Translations under genes and position numbers: made by a program
Assembly (NCBI GenBank): GCA_947472885.1
Contig: CANJBX010000004.1
Coordinates: 1-64,000 of the forward strand
Length of the DNA: 64,000 nucleotides
Direction of reading: 5' to 3'
Origin: Hyphomicrobiaceae bacterium
Lineage (GTDB): Bacteria; Pseudomonadota; Alphaproteobacteria; Rhizobiales; Xanthobacteraceae
The notes under the pieces: model-generated
Told to the model about the DNA's origin: nothing
The model's database searches: none
The model's input: the letters and a program-made list of their open reading frames with translations, nothing else
Part shown: one piece after another, positions 27,377-38,016 of the stretch
Layout: each line of letters begins with the position of its first letter
How positions within the stretch are numbered: the stretch's first letter is position 1

Positions 27377-28438
27377 ATGACGTTGCAGCGACAGGTCATG
27401 TTCTGGATTGCGGCGCTGGTGTTGTTTATCGCGCTGATCTGGCTGTTGTCCGGGGTTCTGTTGCCATTTGTCGCCGGCATGGCGCTCGCGTATCTCCTTG
27501 ACCCGATTGCGAACCGCATAGAACGGCTGGGCGTCAACCGCGCCATGGCGACGTTCGCGATGATCCTCGGCCTCGCCGTGGTGCTTGTCGTGCTGGCCAT
27601 CCTGATCGTGCCGTTGATTGTCGATCAGGCCGCAGCCTTCGCTGACAATCTCCCGAATTACTCGGCGCGTTTGCAGACCCTGATCAACGATTACGCCAAG
27701 CCGTGGCTCGACAAGTTTTCAGGTTCTGGCGCACCGAAGATGAACGTCGGCGACATTGTCAAAAACGCCTCGGGTCCGGCGCTGGTGTTCCTGACATCGT
27801 TGTGGTCAGGCGGGCAGGCGCTGTTCTCGGTGGTGTCGCTGCTGGTGATTACGCCGATCGTTGCTTTCTATCTGTTGATCGACTGGAAGCGCATTGTGGC
27901 CACGGTCGATGATCTGCTGCCGCGTGATCACGCCGAAACCATCCGTTCGCTGCTGCGCGAGATCGACAGCGCTATCGCGGGTTTCGTGCGCGGGCAGACC
28001 AGCATCTGCCTGATCCTCGCAATCTTCTACATGGCGGGATTTGCGCTCGCCGGATTGAACTTCGGTTTCTTCATCGGCCTGACAGCGGGCATCGCGACCT
28101 TCATTCCCTACGTCGGTTCCTTCATCGGTCTTGTCGGCGCGACGCTCGTTGCCGTTGTGCAGTTCTGGCCGGAATGGACGCCCATCATCATCGTGCTGTG
28201 CATCGGAGCTGTCGGACAGGTACTCGAGAGCTATGTGCTTTCGCCCTACCTTGTCGGCGCGAGTGTCGGGCTGCATCCGGTATGGCTGATGTTCGCTTTG
28301 CTTGCGTTCAGCTACCTGTTCGGCTTTGTCGGCCTGATCGTGGCGATCCCGCTCTCGGCTGCAGTCGCCGTGCTGGTGCGCTTTGCGCTACGGCAATATC
28401 AGGCAAGCCGCATGTATATCGGCGAAGGGCCGCGCTGA
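27377..28438 (+). CDS. AI-2E/PerM-family transporter
   Basis: 353-aa permease with about eight membrane segments. A long loop lies between helices 3 and 4 (about 75-150, with QTLINDYAKPWLDKF). The C-terminal helical bundle has GLTAGIATFIPYVGSFIGL and ESYVLSPYLVGASVGLHPVW, both typical of the AI-2E/PerM family. Members include TqsA and Na+/H+ antiporter-like proteins; the substrate is not predictable. ATG 27377 has GGAGTGGAAGG upstream. The stop is 1 bp before the hdaA start. Confidence 0.88.
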   Translation: MTLQRQVMFWIAALVLFIALIWLLSGVLLPFVAGMALAYLLDPIANRIERLGVNRAMATFAMILGLAVVLVVLAILIVPLIVDQAAAFADNLPNYSARLQTLINDYAKPWLDKFSGSGAPKMNVGDIVKNASGPALVFLTSLWSGGQALFSVVSLLVITPIVAFYLLIDWKRIVATVDDLLPRDHAETIRSLLREIDSAIAGFVRGQTSICLILAIFYMAGFALAGLNFGFFIGLTAGIATFIPYVGSFIGLVGATLVAVVQFWPEWTPIIIVLCIGAVGQVLESYVLSPYLVGASVGLHPVWLMFALLAFSYLFGFVGLIVAIPLSAAVAVLVRFALRQYQASRMYIGEGPR

Positions 28439-28439
28439 G

Positions 28440-29117
28440 ATGGCAACGCCGCGCCAGCTTGCGCTTGCGCTTGGCCACGGCGAAAGTTTCGCGCGTGAGG
28501 ATTTGCTCGAAGGGCCGGAAAACGCCGCCGCGCTCAAGCTGATCGAGCAATGGCCGGATTGGCCGTCACGCACTGTTGCGCTGGTCGGTCCGCAGGGTTC
28601 CGGCAAAAGCCATCTCGCGGCGATCTGGGCAGCAACCGCAGGCGCGCGTGTCATTTCCGGGCATACGCTTGATGAAACTGGCGGGCCGACTGCGCTCGCG
28701 ACCGGCGCGCTGGTGGTCGAGGATCTCGCCGTCGGCATTTTTGACGAGCGCGCGCTGTTCCATCTTCTCAACATGGCGCGCGCGGAGAAGGCCGACGTGC
28801 TGATTACCGCGCGCACGACGCCGATTGCGTGGCAGGCGAACCTGCCCGATCTCATGTCGCGCCTGCGCGCCTTGCCGGTCGTGACCCTCGATCCGCCCAG
28901 TGACACGCTGCTGCGCGCCGTGCTGGTTAAGCTGTTCGCCGACCGGCAGCTCGCCGTCGATGAAAGCCTGATCGGCTATCTCGTTTCCCGCATGGAGCGT
29001 TCGTTTGCCGCCGCCGGTTCGATGGTGGCGACGCTCGACCGCGAGGCCCTGCGGCAGCAGCGTCCGGTGACACGGTCGCTTGCCAGCGAGCTTTTCCGTG
29101 ACCCCGTGACCCCGTGA
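28440..29117 (+). CDS. hdaA: HdaA, regulator of DnaA (AAA+ without DNA-binding domain)
   Basis: 225-aa DnaA-domain III homologue lacking the DnaA DNA-binding domain. An N-terminal beta-clamp binding motif QLALAL (residues 6-11) and Walker A GPQGSGKSH (about 49-57) are visible; Walker B is weak (ALVVEDLAVG). In alphaproteobacteria HdaA with the clamp promotes DnaA-ATP hydrolysis after initiation. The start is ATG 28440, coupled to the upstream permease gene. The last codons and stop lie within four copies of an 8-bp repeat, so the C-terminal residues (FRDPVTP) are repeat-encoded. Confidence 0.9.
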   Translation: MATPRQLALALGHGESFAREDLLEGPENAAALKLIEQWPDWPSRTVALVGPQGSGKSHLAAIWAATAGARVISGHTLDETGGPTALATGALVVEDLAVGIFDERALFHLLNMARAEKADVLITARTTPIAWQANLPDLMSRLRALPVVTLDPPSDTLLRAVLVKLFADRQLAVDESLIGYLVSRMERSFAAAGSMVATLDREALRQQRPVTRSLASELFRDPVTP

Positions 29118-29128
29118 CCCCGTGACCT
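29097..29128. repeat. 8-bp tandem repeat spanning the hdaA stop
   Basis: Four tandem units of CGTGACCC (the last is CGTGACCT) at 29097-29128. The hdaA TGA is at 29115-29117. Each unit contains TGA, and 8 is not a multiple of 3, so copy-number change would alter only the last few residues of HdaA. Confidence 0.9.
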
Positions 29129-29222
29129 CGTCCTGACGGCTTGACCCGGACATCCGGCGGACGCTCAATTCATTGAATTGTCACGAAGGCGCGGGATACT
29201 GTGGTCTTGCTGGAAAATCGAT

Positions 29223-31421
29223 ATGGCTGAGCCTGCTCAAGCTATTGTATTACCTATTGAAATTGACCGGCAGGAGACTGCTCCGGTTGCGCCGCAGGCG
29301 TTCACGAACCCGGATCGTTTCATCAACCGCGAGCTATCCTGGCTCCAGTTCAACCGCCGGGTCCTCGAAGAAGCGCAGAATCCGACCCATCCGCTGCTGG
29401 AGCGGGTGCGCTTCCTGTCTATTTCCGCAAACAACCTTGATGAATTCTATATGGTCCGCGTCGCTGGCCTGAAGGGTCAGGTCCGCGCCAGCGTCACCAC
29501 CAAAAGCCCGGATGGGCTGACACCCGCCGAACAGCTTGCGCGGATCACTGAGGAGGTTGCCAAACTCGCCAGTGACCAGCAGCAGCGCTGGAAGGAATTG
29601 CGCGAGGATCTTGCCAGCGAATCCATAGTGCTGGTTGAAGGCAATTCGCTGAAGAAATCCGACCGCGCCTGGCTTGAGGATTATTTCCTTGGCCATATCT
29701 TTCCGGTGCTGACGCCGCTTGCCATCGATCCGGCGCATCCGTTTCCGTTCATTCCGAACCTCGGCTTCTCGATTGCGCTGCAGCTTGCGCGCTCAACCGA
29801 CGGCAAGGCGATGAATGCGCTGATCCGCGTGCCGCAAAAAATCGAACGGCTGATCCATCTGCCCGCTGCCGATGGCCGCGCGCGCCTCATCACGCTCGAA
29901 CAGGCCGTCGGCCTGTTCATTCCCAAACTGTTCCCCGGCTACAAGGTGAACGGGCAGGGTGCGTTCCGCATCGTGCGCGACAGCGATATCGAAATCGAGG
30001 AAGAAGCCGAAGACCTCGTGATGGAGTTCGAGCGCGTACTCAAGCGCCGCCGCCGCGGTTCGGCCATCCGGCTTGAGGTGGAATCCTCGATGCCGGCCGA
30101 GCTGCGCCGCTTCGTGCAGCGTGCGCTTCCCGTTGCCGACGACGAAGTGTTTGTGATCGACGGTATGCTGGCGCTCAACGAAGTGTCGCAGGTGCTCAAG
30201 GTCGACCGGCCCGATCTCGAATTCGTGCCGTACAATCCGCGCTTCCCGGAGCGTATCCGCGATCATGCCGGCGACTGCTTCGCCGCGATCCGCCAGAAGG
30301 ACCTGATCGTTCATCACCCGTATGAATCGTTCGACGTGGTGGTGCAGTTCCTGGCACAGGCGGCGCGCGATCCGGATGTCGTCGCGATCAAGCAGACGCT
30401 CTACCGCACCTCGTCCAACAGCCCGATTGTGCGCGAACTCGCCGCCGCCGCCGAAGCCGGCAAGTCGGTGACGGCGCTGGTCGAACTGAAAGCCCGTTTC
30501 GACGAAGAAGCCAACATCCGCTGGGCACGCGATCTTGAACGCGCCGGCGTGCAGGTGGTCTACGGCTTCATTGAACTCAAGACGCATTCCAAGCTGTCGA
30601 TGGTGGTGCGGCGCGAGGGCGGCAGCCTGACGTCGTACTGCCACGTCGGCACCGGCAATTATCATCCGTTTACTGCGCGTATCTACACCGACCTGTCGTT
30701 CTTCACGGCCGATCCGGTGATCGGCCGCGACGTCGCGCGCATCTTCAATTACATCACCGGCTATGCCGAGCCCGCCGAACTCGATCAGATGTCGGTGTCG
30801 CCGATCAGCCTGAAGAAACGCATCATCTCGCACATCGAGGGTGAGATCGCGCATGCGAAGGCGGGCCGTCCCGCCGTCATCTGGATGAAGATGAATTCGC
30901 TGGTCGATCCCGAAATCATCGATCTGCTGTATCTGGCGTCGCAGGCCGGCGTGAAAGTCGATCTGGTCGTGCGTGGTATCTGCTGCCTGCGTCCGGGTGT
31001 GCCCGGCCTGTCGGAGAATATTCGCGCCAAGTCGATTGTCGGGCGCTTTCTGGAACACGGCCGCATCTATTGCTTCGGCGATGGCCATGGCCTGCCGCAT
31101 CCCAAGGCCGCGGTTTATATTTCCTCCGCCGACATGATGCCGCGCAACCTGGACCGCCGTGTCGAGGCGCTGTGCCCGATCACCAATCCGACCGTGCACG
31201 AACAGGTGCTGGATCAGATCATGATGGCGAATTTCAAGGATAATGAGCAAAGCTGGGAATTTCTCCCCGACGGCACTACGCAGCGCGTTGCGGCGGTAGC
31301 CGGCGAGGAACCTTTTAATGCACATAAATATTTTATGACGAATCCGAGCTTGTCAGGCCGCGGAAAATCCCTCAAGGAGTCGCCACCCCGCAGCCTAACT
31401 CGCCGCATGGATCGTGCCTGA
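29223..31421 (+). CDS. ppk: polyphosphate kinase 1
   Basis: 732-aa PPK1, making polyphosphate reversibly from ATP. Domain order: N domain with [18 protein letters not shown], head domain, then two PLD-like catalytic domains. The autophosphorylated His region is [18 protein letters not shown] (about residue 460), followed by [15 protein letters not shown] and DLSFFTADP. The second domain has the [19 protein letters not shown] motif. The start is ATG 29223 ([17 protein letters not shown]). Its last 8 bp overlap the ppx start, coupling synthesis and breakdown of polyphosphate. Confidence 0.96.
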   Translation: MAEPAQAIVLPIEIDRQETAPVAPQAFTNPDRFINRELSWLQFNRRVLEEAQNPTHPLLERVRFLSISANNLDEFYMVRVAGLKGQVRASVTTKSPDGLTPAEQLARITEEVAKLASDQQQRWKELREDLASESIVLVEGNSLKKSDRAWLEDYFLGHIFPVLTPLAIDPAHPFPFIPNLGFSIALQLARSTDGKAMNALIRVPQKIERLIHLPAADGRARLITLEQAVGLFIPKLFPGYKVNGQGAFRIVRDSDIEIEEEAEDLVMEFERVLKRRRRGSAIRLEVESSMPAELRRFVQRALPVADDEVFVIDGMLALNEVSQVLKVDRPDLEFVPYNPRFPERIRDHAGDCFAAIRQKDLIVHHPYESFDVVVQFLAQAARDPDVVAIKQTLYRTSSNSPIVRELAAAAEAGKSVTALVELKARFDEEANIRWARDLERAGVQVVYGFIELKTHSKLSMVVRREGGSLTSYCHVGTGNYHPFTARIYTDLSFFTADPVIGRDVARIFNYITGYAEPAELDQMSVSPISLKKRIISHIEGEIAHAKAGRPAVIWMKMNSLVDPEIIDLLYLASQAGVKVDLVVRGICCLRPGVPGLSENIRAKSIVGRFLEHGRIYCFGDGHGLPHPKAAVYISSADMMPRNLDRRVEALCPITNPTVHEQVLDQIMMANFKDNEQSWEFLPDGTTQRVAAVAGEEPFNAHKYFMTNPSLSGRGKSLKESPPRSLTRRMDRA

Positions 31422-33015
31422 ACGAAAACGCCCTGCCAAACGCCCGCGACGCCGGCCTGTAAAAAGCCGCGCTGCGAAGTCCCAAAGGACAAAAGCCCCG
31501 GCGCGCAAACGCCGGGCAGCACAGGGCCGTCTCGATCACGGCCCGCCGATTGCCGTCATCGACATCGGCTCCAACTCGGTGCGGCTGGTTGCCTATGAAG
31601 GGCTGACGCGCGCTCCGACGCCGATTTTCAACGAAAAGGTACTGGCCGGCCTTGGCCGCGAAGTGCAGTCCACCGGATTGCTTGCGCCGGACGCCATCGA
31701 AGTTGCGCTCGCCGCGCTCAAGCGGTTCCGTACCCTGTGCGACACGATTGGTGCCAGGCGGGTGTGGGCGATTGCAACCGCGGCATGCCGCGATGCCGAG
31801 AACGGCCCTGAATTCATTCGCAAGGCCGAGCGCATTTGCCGCACCAGGATCGAAGTTCTTTCCGGCCGCCGTGAAGCGAAACTGTCGGCGCTGGGCATCG
31901 TGTCCAGCACCTACAAGCCCGATGGCATCGTCGGCGATCTTGGCGGTGGTTCGCTCGAACTGATCGACGTGAAGGGCCAGCGCATCGGCGCGGGTGCGAC
32001 GCTGCCGCTCGGCGGCCTCGCGTTGCAGGACATCTCCAAGAAATCGCTCAAGCGTGCGGAAGACATCGTGCGCGAGGAGCTTGCCCAAGTGCCGGCGCTC
32101 AAGCGCGGCAGGGGGCGGAATTTCTACGCCGTCGGCGGGACGTGGCGCGCGCTGGCGCGGCTGCACATGTGGCAGACCGGCTATCCGCTGCATGTCACGC
32201 ACGAGTATTCCATTCCGGCTGAAGAGGCCCTCGAGTTCGCGCGTCTGGTGCGCCGCGTCGATGCCGAAACCTTGTTGCGGGTCGAAGTCGTCGCCGACGC
32301 GCGCCGTCCGCTGCTCGCCTATGCCGCGCTGGTGCTGGAACATCTGGTCCGCATCGCCAGGCCCAAGAACATCGTGATCTCCGCGCTCGGTGTGCGCGAG
32401 GGGCTGCTTTATTCGCTGTTGCGCGACAGCGTGAAAAAGCAGGACCCGCTGCTGGCCTCCGCGCAGGAACTCAATGTGCTGCGCTCGCGCTCGCCCAAGC
32501 ACGGCGAGGAGCTTTGCGCCTGGACCGACAGGTTCATGTCGTCGTCGGGTATTCACGAAACGCTGGCCGAGCGCCGCCTGCGCCACGCCGCCTGTCTCCT
32601 CGGCGACATCGGCTGGCGCGCGCACCCGGACTATCGTGGCGAACAATCGCTCAACATTATCGCCAATGCGGCGTTCGTTGCAGTCGATCATCCGGGCAGG
32701 GCCTATATCGCGCTTGCGGTATTCTTCCGCCACGTCGGTCTTGCCGACGACGAGTTATCGCCGCAGGTGCGCGAACTCGTTTCAGCACGGATGCTGGATC
32801 ACGCCCGTATCCTCGGTGCGGCGATGCGGGTTGCCTATCTCGTATCGGCGGCAATGCCGGGCGTGCTGCCGCATACGCCGATGTCTGTCGAGCGCGGCAA
32901 GCTCAAGCTGAAGCTCAAGGGCCGCAATGCCAGCGCCAACGGCGATCGCCTGTTCGCGCGCCTGCGCCAGCTGGCGCGGCTGATCGGCCGCGAGCCGGTG
33001 ATCGTCACCAGCTGA
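31414..33015 (+). CDS. ppx: exopolyphosphatase / Ppx-GppA phosphatase
   Basis: 533 aa. A basic, probably disordered N-terminal tail (about 1-44, rich in Arg/Lys/Pro) is followed by the actin-like ASKHA domain: [19 protein letters not shown], the catalytic-Glu region [15 protein letters not shown], and the phosphate loop [12 protein letters not shown]-terminal HD-like helical domain follows (about 330-500). It degrades polyphosphate processively or hydrolyses pppGpp. GTG 31414 overlaps the ppk stop. The 3' end converges with rnd, 6 bp away. Confidence 0.94.
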   Translation: MPERKRPAKRPRRRPVKSRAAKSQRTKAPARKRRAAQGRLDHGPPIAVIDIGSNSVRLVAYEGLTRAPTPIFNEKVLAGLGREVQSTGLLAPDAIEVALAALKRFRTLCDTIGARRVWAIATAACRDAENGPEFIRKAERICRTRIEVLSGRREAKLSALGIVSSTYKPDGIVGDLGGGSLELIDVKGQRIGAGATLPLGGLALQDISKKSLKRAEDIVREELAQVPALKRGRGRNFYAVGGTWRALARLHMWQTGYPLHVTHEYSIPAEEALEFARLVRRVDAETLLRVEVVADARRPLLAYAALVLEHLVRIARPKNIVISALGVREGLLYSLLRDSVKKQDPLLASAQELNVLRSRSPKHGEELCAWTDRFMSSSGIHETLAERRLRHAACLLGDIGWRAHPDYRGEQSLNIIANAAFVAVDHPGRAYIALAVFFRHVGLADDELSPQVRELVSARMLDHARILGAAMRVAYLVSAAMPGVLPHTPMSVERGKLKLKLKGRNASANGDRLFARLRQLARLIGREPVIVTS

Positions 33016-33021
33016 ATGTAG

Positions 33022-34179
33022 TCATTCCGGCTGGGTGCGTTCGGCGGCGACGACCCTGCCGCGATCAATCGCGAGACCGAGCTTGCCGTGCTTGAGGTCG
33101 AGCGCCTTGTCCCCGAACATTTCGCGCCGCCAGCCGTGCATGGCGGGAACATCGGCGCGGTCGTCGGCGGCGATGGCTTCGAGGTCATCCACCGTGGCGA
33201 TCACCTTGGCGGCGACGCCGTTCTGTTCCGAGGTCATGCGCAGCAGCACCTTCAGCAATTCGACGATGGCGCTGCCATTGCTGTTCTGGCGCGGACGCTC
33301 CAGCTGCGGCAGGCTCTTGTGGTCGCGCTCAAGGCCGCGGTTGACGGCGTCGACCACGTCCTGTCCCCAGCGCGAGCGTTCGAAGCCCTTGGGCAATGAG
33401 CGCAGCGTGGCAAGCCTTTCCAGCGTTGCCGGCGCCTGTGTTGCGATATCGCCCAGCGCGTCATCCTTGAGGATACGCCCACGCGGCACGTCGCGGTTCT
33501 GCGCTTCGCGCTCGCGCCAGGCCGCGACTTCGATCAGTACGGCGAGGTCTTTCGGTTTGCGCACGCGGGTCTTGAGGCGCTGCCATGCCTTGTCCGGCTC
33601 GGCGCGATAGGTGTCGGGAGAAGTGAGGATCTTCATTTCCTCGCCGACCCAATCGATGCGGCCGCGTTCCTTCAGCCCGTCGGTGAGCGAGAGATAGACA
33701 TCGCGCAGGTGGGTAACGTCGGAGGCCGCATAGGAAATCTGCGCGTCGGAGAGGGGACGGCGTGACCAGTCGGTAAAGCGGTTGGACTTGTCGAGCTGGT
33801 CGCCGGTGATGCGCTGCACCAGTTGATCGTAGGAAATGGAGTCGCCATAGCCGAGTACCATGGCTGCAACCTGCGTATCGAACACCGGATGCGGAATAAG
33901 CCCTGCCATGTGCCAGACGATTTCGATGTCCTGCCGTGCGGCGTGAAACACTTTCAGCACGCGCTCGTTGGCCATCAGTTCAAAGAATGGCTTGAGATCG
34001 AGGCCGGGCGCCAGCGTGTCGATAACGACCGCTTCATCCGTGCTGGCGATCTGCGCGACGCAAAGCAGCGGGTAATACGTCGTCTCGCGCAGGAATTCCG
34101 TATCGACCGTCACGAACGGATGGGCGGCAAAACGCGCGCACGCGGCAGCAAGCTGCTCGGAGGTCGTAATCAGTTCCAT
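33022..34179 (-). CDS. rnd: ribonuclease D
   Basis: 385-aa 3'-5' exoribonuclease for tRNA 3' processing. DEDD residues are visible: Asp/Glu in [15 protein letters not shown], Asp in [11 protein letters not shown], and Tyr/Asp in [11 protein letters not shown]. An HRDC domain (about 205-285, [18 protein letters not shown]) follows, and a second helical domain near the end. ATG 34179 ([17 protein letters not shown]) matches family N-termini. ATG 34245, immediately after the stop of the upstream gene, would add 22 residues and is possible. Confidence 0.94.
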   Translation of the reverse strand: MELITTSEQLAAACARFAAHPFVTVDTEFLRETTYYPLLCVAQIASTDEAVVIDTLAPGLDLKPFFELMANERVLKVFHAARQDIEIVWHMAGLIPHPVFDTQVAAMVLGYGDSISYDQLVQRITGDQLDKSNRFTDWSRRPLSDAQISYAASDVTHLRDVYLSLTDGLKERGRIDWVGEEMKILTSPDTYRAEPDKAWQRLKTRVRKPKDLAVLIEVAAWREREAQNRDVPRGRILKDDALGDIATQAPATLERLATLRSLPKGFERSRWGQDVVDAVNRGLERDHKSLPQLERPRQNSNGSAIVELLKVLLRMTSEQNGVAAKVIATVDDLEAIAADDRADVPAMHGWRREMFGDKALDLKHGKLGLAIDRGRVVAAERTQPE

Positions 34180-34245
34180 CGGTCCGTGTTTACCGGAATC
34201 GGCAGGAATTGTCGTGTGATCTGTCGCTGTATGACGAAAGTTCAT

Positions 34246-35871
34246 TTATCCGCGGACCTTGGGCATGAAGATGAATTCCCACGGCGACGGCATCGGGCCG
34301 ACCGGCACTTCGATCATCGTGGGGCCGTCGCGCCGTGCAATGGAGCGCCGCAAGGCGGCGCGCAGTTCTTCGGGGGTGCGGGCGCGCTCCGCCGCTGCGC
34401 CGAAACTGTCGGCGAATTTCACGAAGTCGGGGTTGGCAAGATCGCTCGCGATGACGCGGTTTCCGTAATCTTCCTGCTGGATGCGGCGCACGTTGCCGAA
34501 TGCGCTGTCGGCGAACACGATGACGGTGAGTGGAATGCGGTGCCGCACGGCGGTCGCCATTTCGTTCGCCGTAAACAGGAAGCCGCCATCGCCGCTGATG
34601 GCGACGACCGGCACATCGCGCCGTGCATCCGCCGCGCCAAGCGCGGTCGCAAAGCCCCAGCCGAGGTTGTCCTGATAGCCGGGCGAGAGGAACGTGCGCG
34701 GTTTGTAGAACGGCATGACCATGCGCGCCGCAAAGCCCATCTGGGTGACTTCATCGACGAAGATGCCGTCTTCCGGCAGTTCGTCGCGGATCGCTTCCAG
34801 AAATCTGCGCTGTGGCGCGATCTTCTCGAACGTGCGGGACCACCTGGCCTGCCGCGTTTCCATATCGTCCTTGCGCGGCGCGCGCTTGCGGTTGTGCTTG
34901 CCGAGGACGTCGATCAGCCGCCGCAGGATCGGTTTCGCATCGCCGACGAGCGACACCGCAGGCGCACGCAGGCGCGCAGGCTCGCTGGCATCGGCATCGA
35001 CACGAATGACTGCGAGATCGTCATCGACGCCCCATTGCAGATGCTGGATCGACATGTGGGTGCCGACGCACAGGGCGGCGTCGGTCTCGCGCCAGAGTTC
35101 ATGGCCGAGCGGCAGCGTGACGGCGAACGGACTGCGGCCATCCAATACGCCACGCCCGCGCCGGTAGGCGAGGACGGGCGCTTGCAGCATGGCGCTGAGT
35201 TCGGTGACTTCAGCGGAGCAATCCTGCGCGCCGCCGCCGCAAAGGATCATGGGTTGCTTGGCGGCGCCGAGTTTCTTCGCAGCAGCCAGAATGGCGTCTT
35301 CGTCGATCAGCGTGGCAGGGATCGGTAACGGCGCCTGCAGCGTCATCGGCGCCTTGCGGCCCCACATGTCGATGGCGCATTCAAGCGCCGCCGGGCCGGG
35401 CCGTCCGCTGTAGAGCGCGCGCATCGCTTCGGCGACATGACGGGAGGCCACCTCCGGGGTGCGGATGCGGGCCGAGAAGTCCACCAGCCGCGAGATGATG
35501 CCGGCCTGGTCGCGGATTTCGTGCAAATGGCCGATGCCCTTGCCGATGGCCTCCTCGGGGATCTGGCCGATCAGCGCCAGAACCGGGGCATTCATGGAAT
35601 AGGCGGTCAGGAGCGCGGCACTGGTGTTGAGGAGGCCGGGGCCGGGCACCACCGCATAGGGCTGGGGCCTGTTGGTGGCCAGTGCTGCGCCGAGCGCCAT
35701 ATAGGCCGCGCCTTGTTCGTGGCGGCTGTGGACCGTCCGGATGCGGTCCGAGGCCCCGAACAGCGCGTTAAAGAGCTGGTCGTTGTGGATGCCCGGCAGG
35801 GCATACATGGTATCGACGCCGTGGGCGATCAGCGAGGCAACGGTCGCCTCGGCAGCTGTCATGGTCTCCAT
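34246..35871 (-). CDS. thiamine-diphosphate enzyme, acetolactate synthase-like
   Basis: 541-aa ThDP enzyme with Pyr, central and PP domains. The catalytic Glu is in SRHEQGAAYMALG near residue 53. The central part is FAD-fold like. The C-terminal ThDP motif begins GDGGFLFTANEMA near 430. Where the family has Asn-Asp or Asn-Asn as Mg2+ ligand, this protein has VIVFADSAFGNVRR, so the ligand Asn is Ala. The substrate is uncertain: acetolactate synthase, benzoylformate decarboxylase-like or another ThDP lyase. Start at ATG 35871 (METMTAAEATVASLIAHG). Directly upstream of rnd, stop and the alternative rnd ATG being adjacent. Confidence 0.85.
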   Translation of the reverse strand: METMTAAEATVASLIAHGVDTMYALPGIHNDQLFNALFGASDRIRTVHSRHEQGAAYMALGAALATNRPQPYAVVPGPGLLNTSAALLTAYSMNAPVLALIGQIPEEAIGKGIGHLHEIRDQAGIISRLVDFSARIRTPEVASRHVAEAMRALYSGRPGPAALECAIDMWGRKAPMTLQAPLPIPATLIDEDAILAAAKKLGAAKQPMILCGGGAQDCSAEVTELSAMLQAPVLAYRRGRGVLDGRSPFAVTLPLGHELWRETDAALCVGTHMSIQHLQWGVDDDLAVIRVDADASEPARLRAPAVSLVGDAKPILRRLIDVLGKHNRKRAPRKDDMETRQARWSRTFEKIAPQRRFLEAIRDELPEDGIFVDEVTQMGFAARMVMPFYKPRTFLSPGYQDNLGWGFATALGAADARRDVPVVAISGDGGFLFTANEMATAVRHRIPLTVIVFADSAFGNVRRIQQEDYGNRVIASDLANPDFVKFADSFGAAAERARTPEELRAALRRSIARRDGPTMIEVPVGPMPSPWEFIFMPKVRG

Positions 35872-36027
35872 GGCGAATCCGAGCAATTGTTTGAGGCCAA
35901 AGTGTGCAGATTGGGGTACCTGTGTCGAGGCTTGTAGCAGGGTACATGTCCTTGACAAAGCTGGCCCTGCATGCGCTTTTCGCGCGCATTTTCAAACACA
36001 AAGACCGATAGAATCAGACCCATTATC

Positions 36028-37899
36028 ATGCACCGCTACCGCTCTCATACCTGTGGCGCGCTCCGCGACAGCGACATCGGCCAGACCGTCCGCGTCTCCG
36101 GCTGGTGCCACCGCATCCGCGACCACGGCGGCCTGCTGTTCATCGACCTGCGCGACCACTACGGCATGGTGCAATGTGTGGTCGATCCGGACTCGCCGGC
36201 CTTCAAGGTGGTCGAGACGCTGCGCGCCGAATACGTCGTGCGCATTGACGGCGCGGTACGCCGCCGCCCCGAGGGTACCGACAACGCGGACCTGCCGACC
36301 GGCAAGGTCGAGATTTTCATTTCCGAAGTCGAAATTCTGGGCGCTGCGGGCGACCTGCCGCTGCCGGTGTTCGGCGATCAGGAATACCCGGAAGAGACGC
36401 GGCTGAAGTACCGCTTTCTCGATCTGCGCCGCGAGCGGCTGCACAACAATATCGTCAAGCGCGGCCAGATCATCGATAGCCTGCGCTCGCGCATGAAGGC
36501 ACAGGGATTCTTTGAATTCCAGACGCCGATCCTCACCGCATCGTCGCCGGAAGGCGCGCGCGACTATCTGGTGCCGTCGCGCGTGCATCCCGGCAAGTTC
36601 TATGCGCTGCCGCAGGCGCCGCAGCAGTTCAAACAGCTCATCATGATTTCGGGCTTCGACCGCTATTTCCAGATCGCGCCGTGTTTCCGTGACGAGGACG
36701 CGCGTGCGGATCGCTCGCCCGGGGAGTTCTATCAGCTCGATATCGAGATGAGCTTTGTCACCCAGGAAGACGTGTTCAATGCCGTCGAGCCGGTGCTGCA
36801 TGGCGTGTTCGAGGAATTCGCCAACGGCAAGAGCGTCACCCAGACATTCCCGCGCATCAGGTACGCCGACTCCATGCGCAAGTACGGCACCGACAAGCCG
36901 GACCTGCGCAACCCGATCGAGATGCAGGACGTGTCGGAGCATTTCCGCGGTTCGGGGTTCAAGATTTTCGCGCGCATTCTTGAGGGCGCCGACACGGCGG
37001 TGTGGGCGATCCCTGCGCTAAAGGGCGGCAACCGCGCATTCTGCGACCGCATGAACTCGTGGGCGCAGGGCGAGGGCCAGCCGGGCCTTGCTTACATATT
37101 CTATCGTGCAAGCGGAGCCACCGGAGAGACGACAGAGCCAGTTCTTCCGTCTGTTGGTAGCAATAGTGTCGAATTTGGTGCGCACGAAATTGCCGAAGGC
37201 AGCGGTCCTGTTGCAAAAAATCTCGGAGCGGAAATCACTGAAAAAATTCGATTGGCTTTGAACTTAGAAATTGGCGATGCGGTGTTCTTTGTTGCGGGTA
37301 AGCCAAAAGACTTTGTGAAGTTTGCCGGTCCCGCGCGCACCAAGGTCGGCCAGGAACTGAACCTGATCGACCCCGGCAAGTTCGAGCTGTGCTGGATCGT
37401 CGATTTCCCGATGTACGAGTGGAGCGACGAGGAAAAGAAAATCGACTTCTCGCACAACCCGTTCTCGATGCCGAACATGGGCGTCGATGAATTTCTGGCG
37501 CTCGATCCCAAGGACAACGACAAGCTGCTGGCGATCAACGCATTCCAGTACGACATTGTCTGCAACGGCGTCGAATTGTCCTCCGGTGCGATCCGCAACC
37601 ATCGCCCCGACGTGATGAAGAAGGCGTTTGCCATCGCAGGTTATGACGAGAGCGTGCTGGAGGCGAAGTTCGGCGGCATGTTGCGCGCGCTGTCGCTGGG
37701 CGCGCCGCCCCACGGCGGCATTGCGCCGGGTGTGGACCGCATCGTCATGCTGTTGTGCGGCGAGGAAAACCTGCGCGAAGTTGTGCTGTTCCCGATGAAC
37801 CAGCGCGCCGAAGACCTGCTGATGGGCGCGCCTTCCGAGGCGACGCCGAAGCAGCTGAAGGAACTCAACCTGCGGGTCAACCTGCCGGTCAAGCCGTAG
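36028..37899 (+). CDS. aspS: aspartyl-tRNA synthetase
   Basis: 623-aa bacterial-type AspRS charging tRNA-Asp, probably also tRNA-Asn in this group. Domains: an OB-fold anticodon-binding domain (about 5-110), class II core with motif 2 [19 protein letters not shown] (about 220), a GAD insertion (about 290-430), and motif 3 [14 protein letters not shown] (about 565). ATG 36028 starts [13 protein letters not shown]. In the GAD region, codons 372-431 (37141-37320) are 45% GC against 67-70% in flanking 60-bp blocks, and seem to hold about 25 extra residues ([19 protein letters not shown]...). All active-site motifs are intact. Confidence 0.96.
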   Translation: MHRYRSHTCGALRDSDIGQTVRVSGWCHRIRDHGGLLFIDLRDHYGMVQCVVDPDSPAFKVVETLRAEYVVRIDGAVRRRPEGTDNADLPTGKVEIFISEVEILGAAGDLPLPVFGDQEYPEETRLKYRFLDLRRERLHNNIVKRGQIIDSLRSRMKAQGFFEFQTPILTASSPEGARDYLVPSRVHPGKFYALPQAPQQFKQLIMISGFDRYFQIAPCFRDEDARADRSPGEFYQLDIEMSFVTQEDVFNAVEPVLHGVFEEFANGKSVTQTFPRIRYADSMRKYGTDKPDLRNPIEMQDVSEHFRGSGFKIFARILEGADTAVWAIPALKGGNRAFCDRMNSWAQGEGQPGLAYIFYRASGATGETTEPVLPSVGSNSVEFGAHEIAEGSGPVAKNLGAEITEKIRLALNLEIGDAVFFVAGKPKDFVKFAGPARTKVGQELNLIDPGKFELCWIVDFPMYEWSDEEKKIDFSHNPFSMPNMGVDEFLALDPKDNDKLLAINAFQYDIVCNGVELSSGAIRNHRPDVMKKAFAIAGYDESVLEAKFGGMLRALSLGAPPHGGIAPGVDRIVMLLCGEENLREVVLFPMNQRAEDLLMGAPSEATPKQLKELNLRVNLPVKP

Positions 37900-37910
37900 C
37901 GCTCCGCCCA

Positions 37911-37935
37911 AAACGCGCGGCCCTGTTGCGCGTTT
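37911..37935. terminator. hairpin after aspS
   Basis: Stem AAACGCGC/GCGCGTTT (37911-37918 / 37928-37935) with a 9-nt loop lies 11 bp after the aspS stop. The short T-run is part of the stem. A weak to moderate terminator. Confidence 0.55.
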
Positions 37936-38016
37936 CGCGGCACCTGGCACTCGGCGCTGGCCCGCCGATCCGCTACCTTGGATAAAAGGCTAAAGGATTG
38001 GGCGAGGGGCTTGGGG

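Noticed and set aside
29793-31325. A 510-codon minus-strand frame
   Set aside because: Antisense shadow of ppk, with no domain and typical shadow composition.
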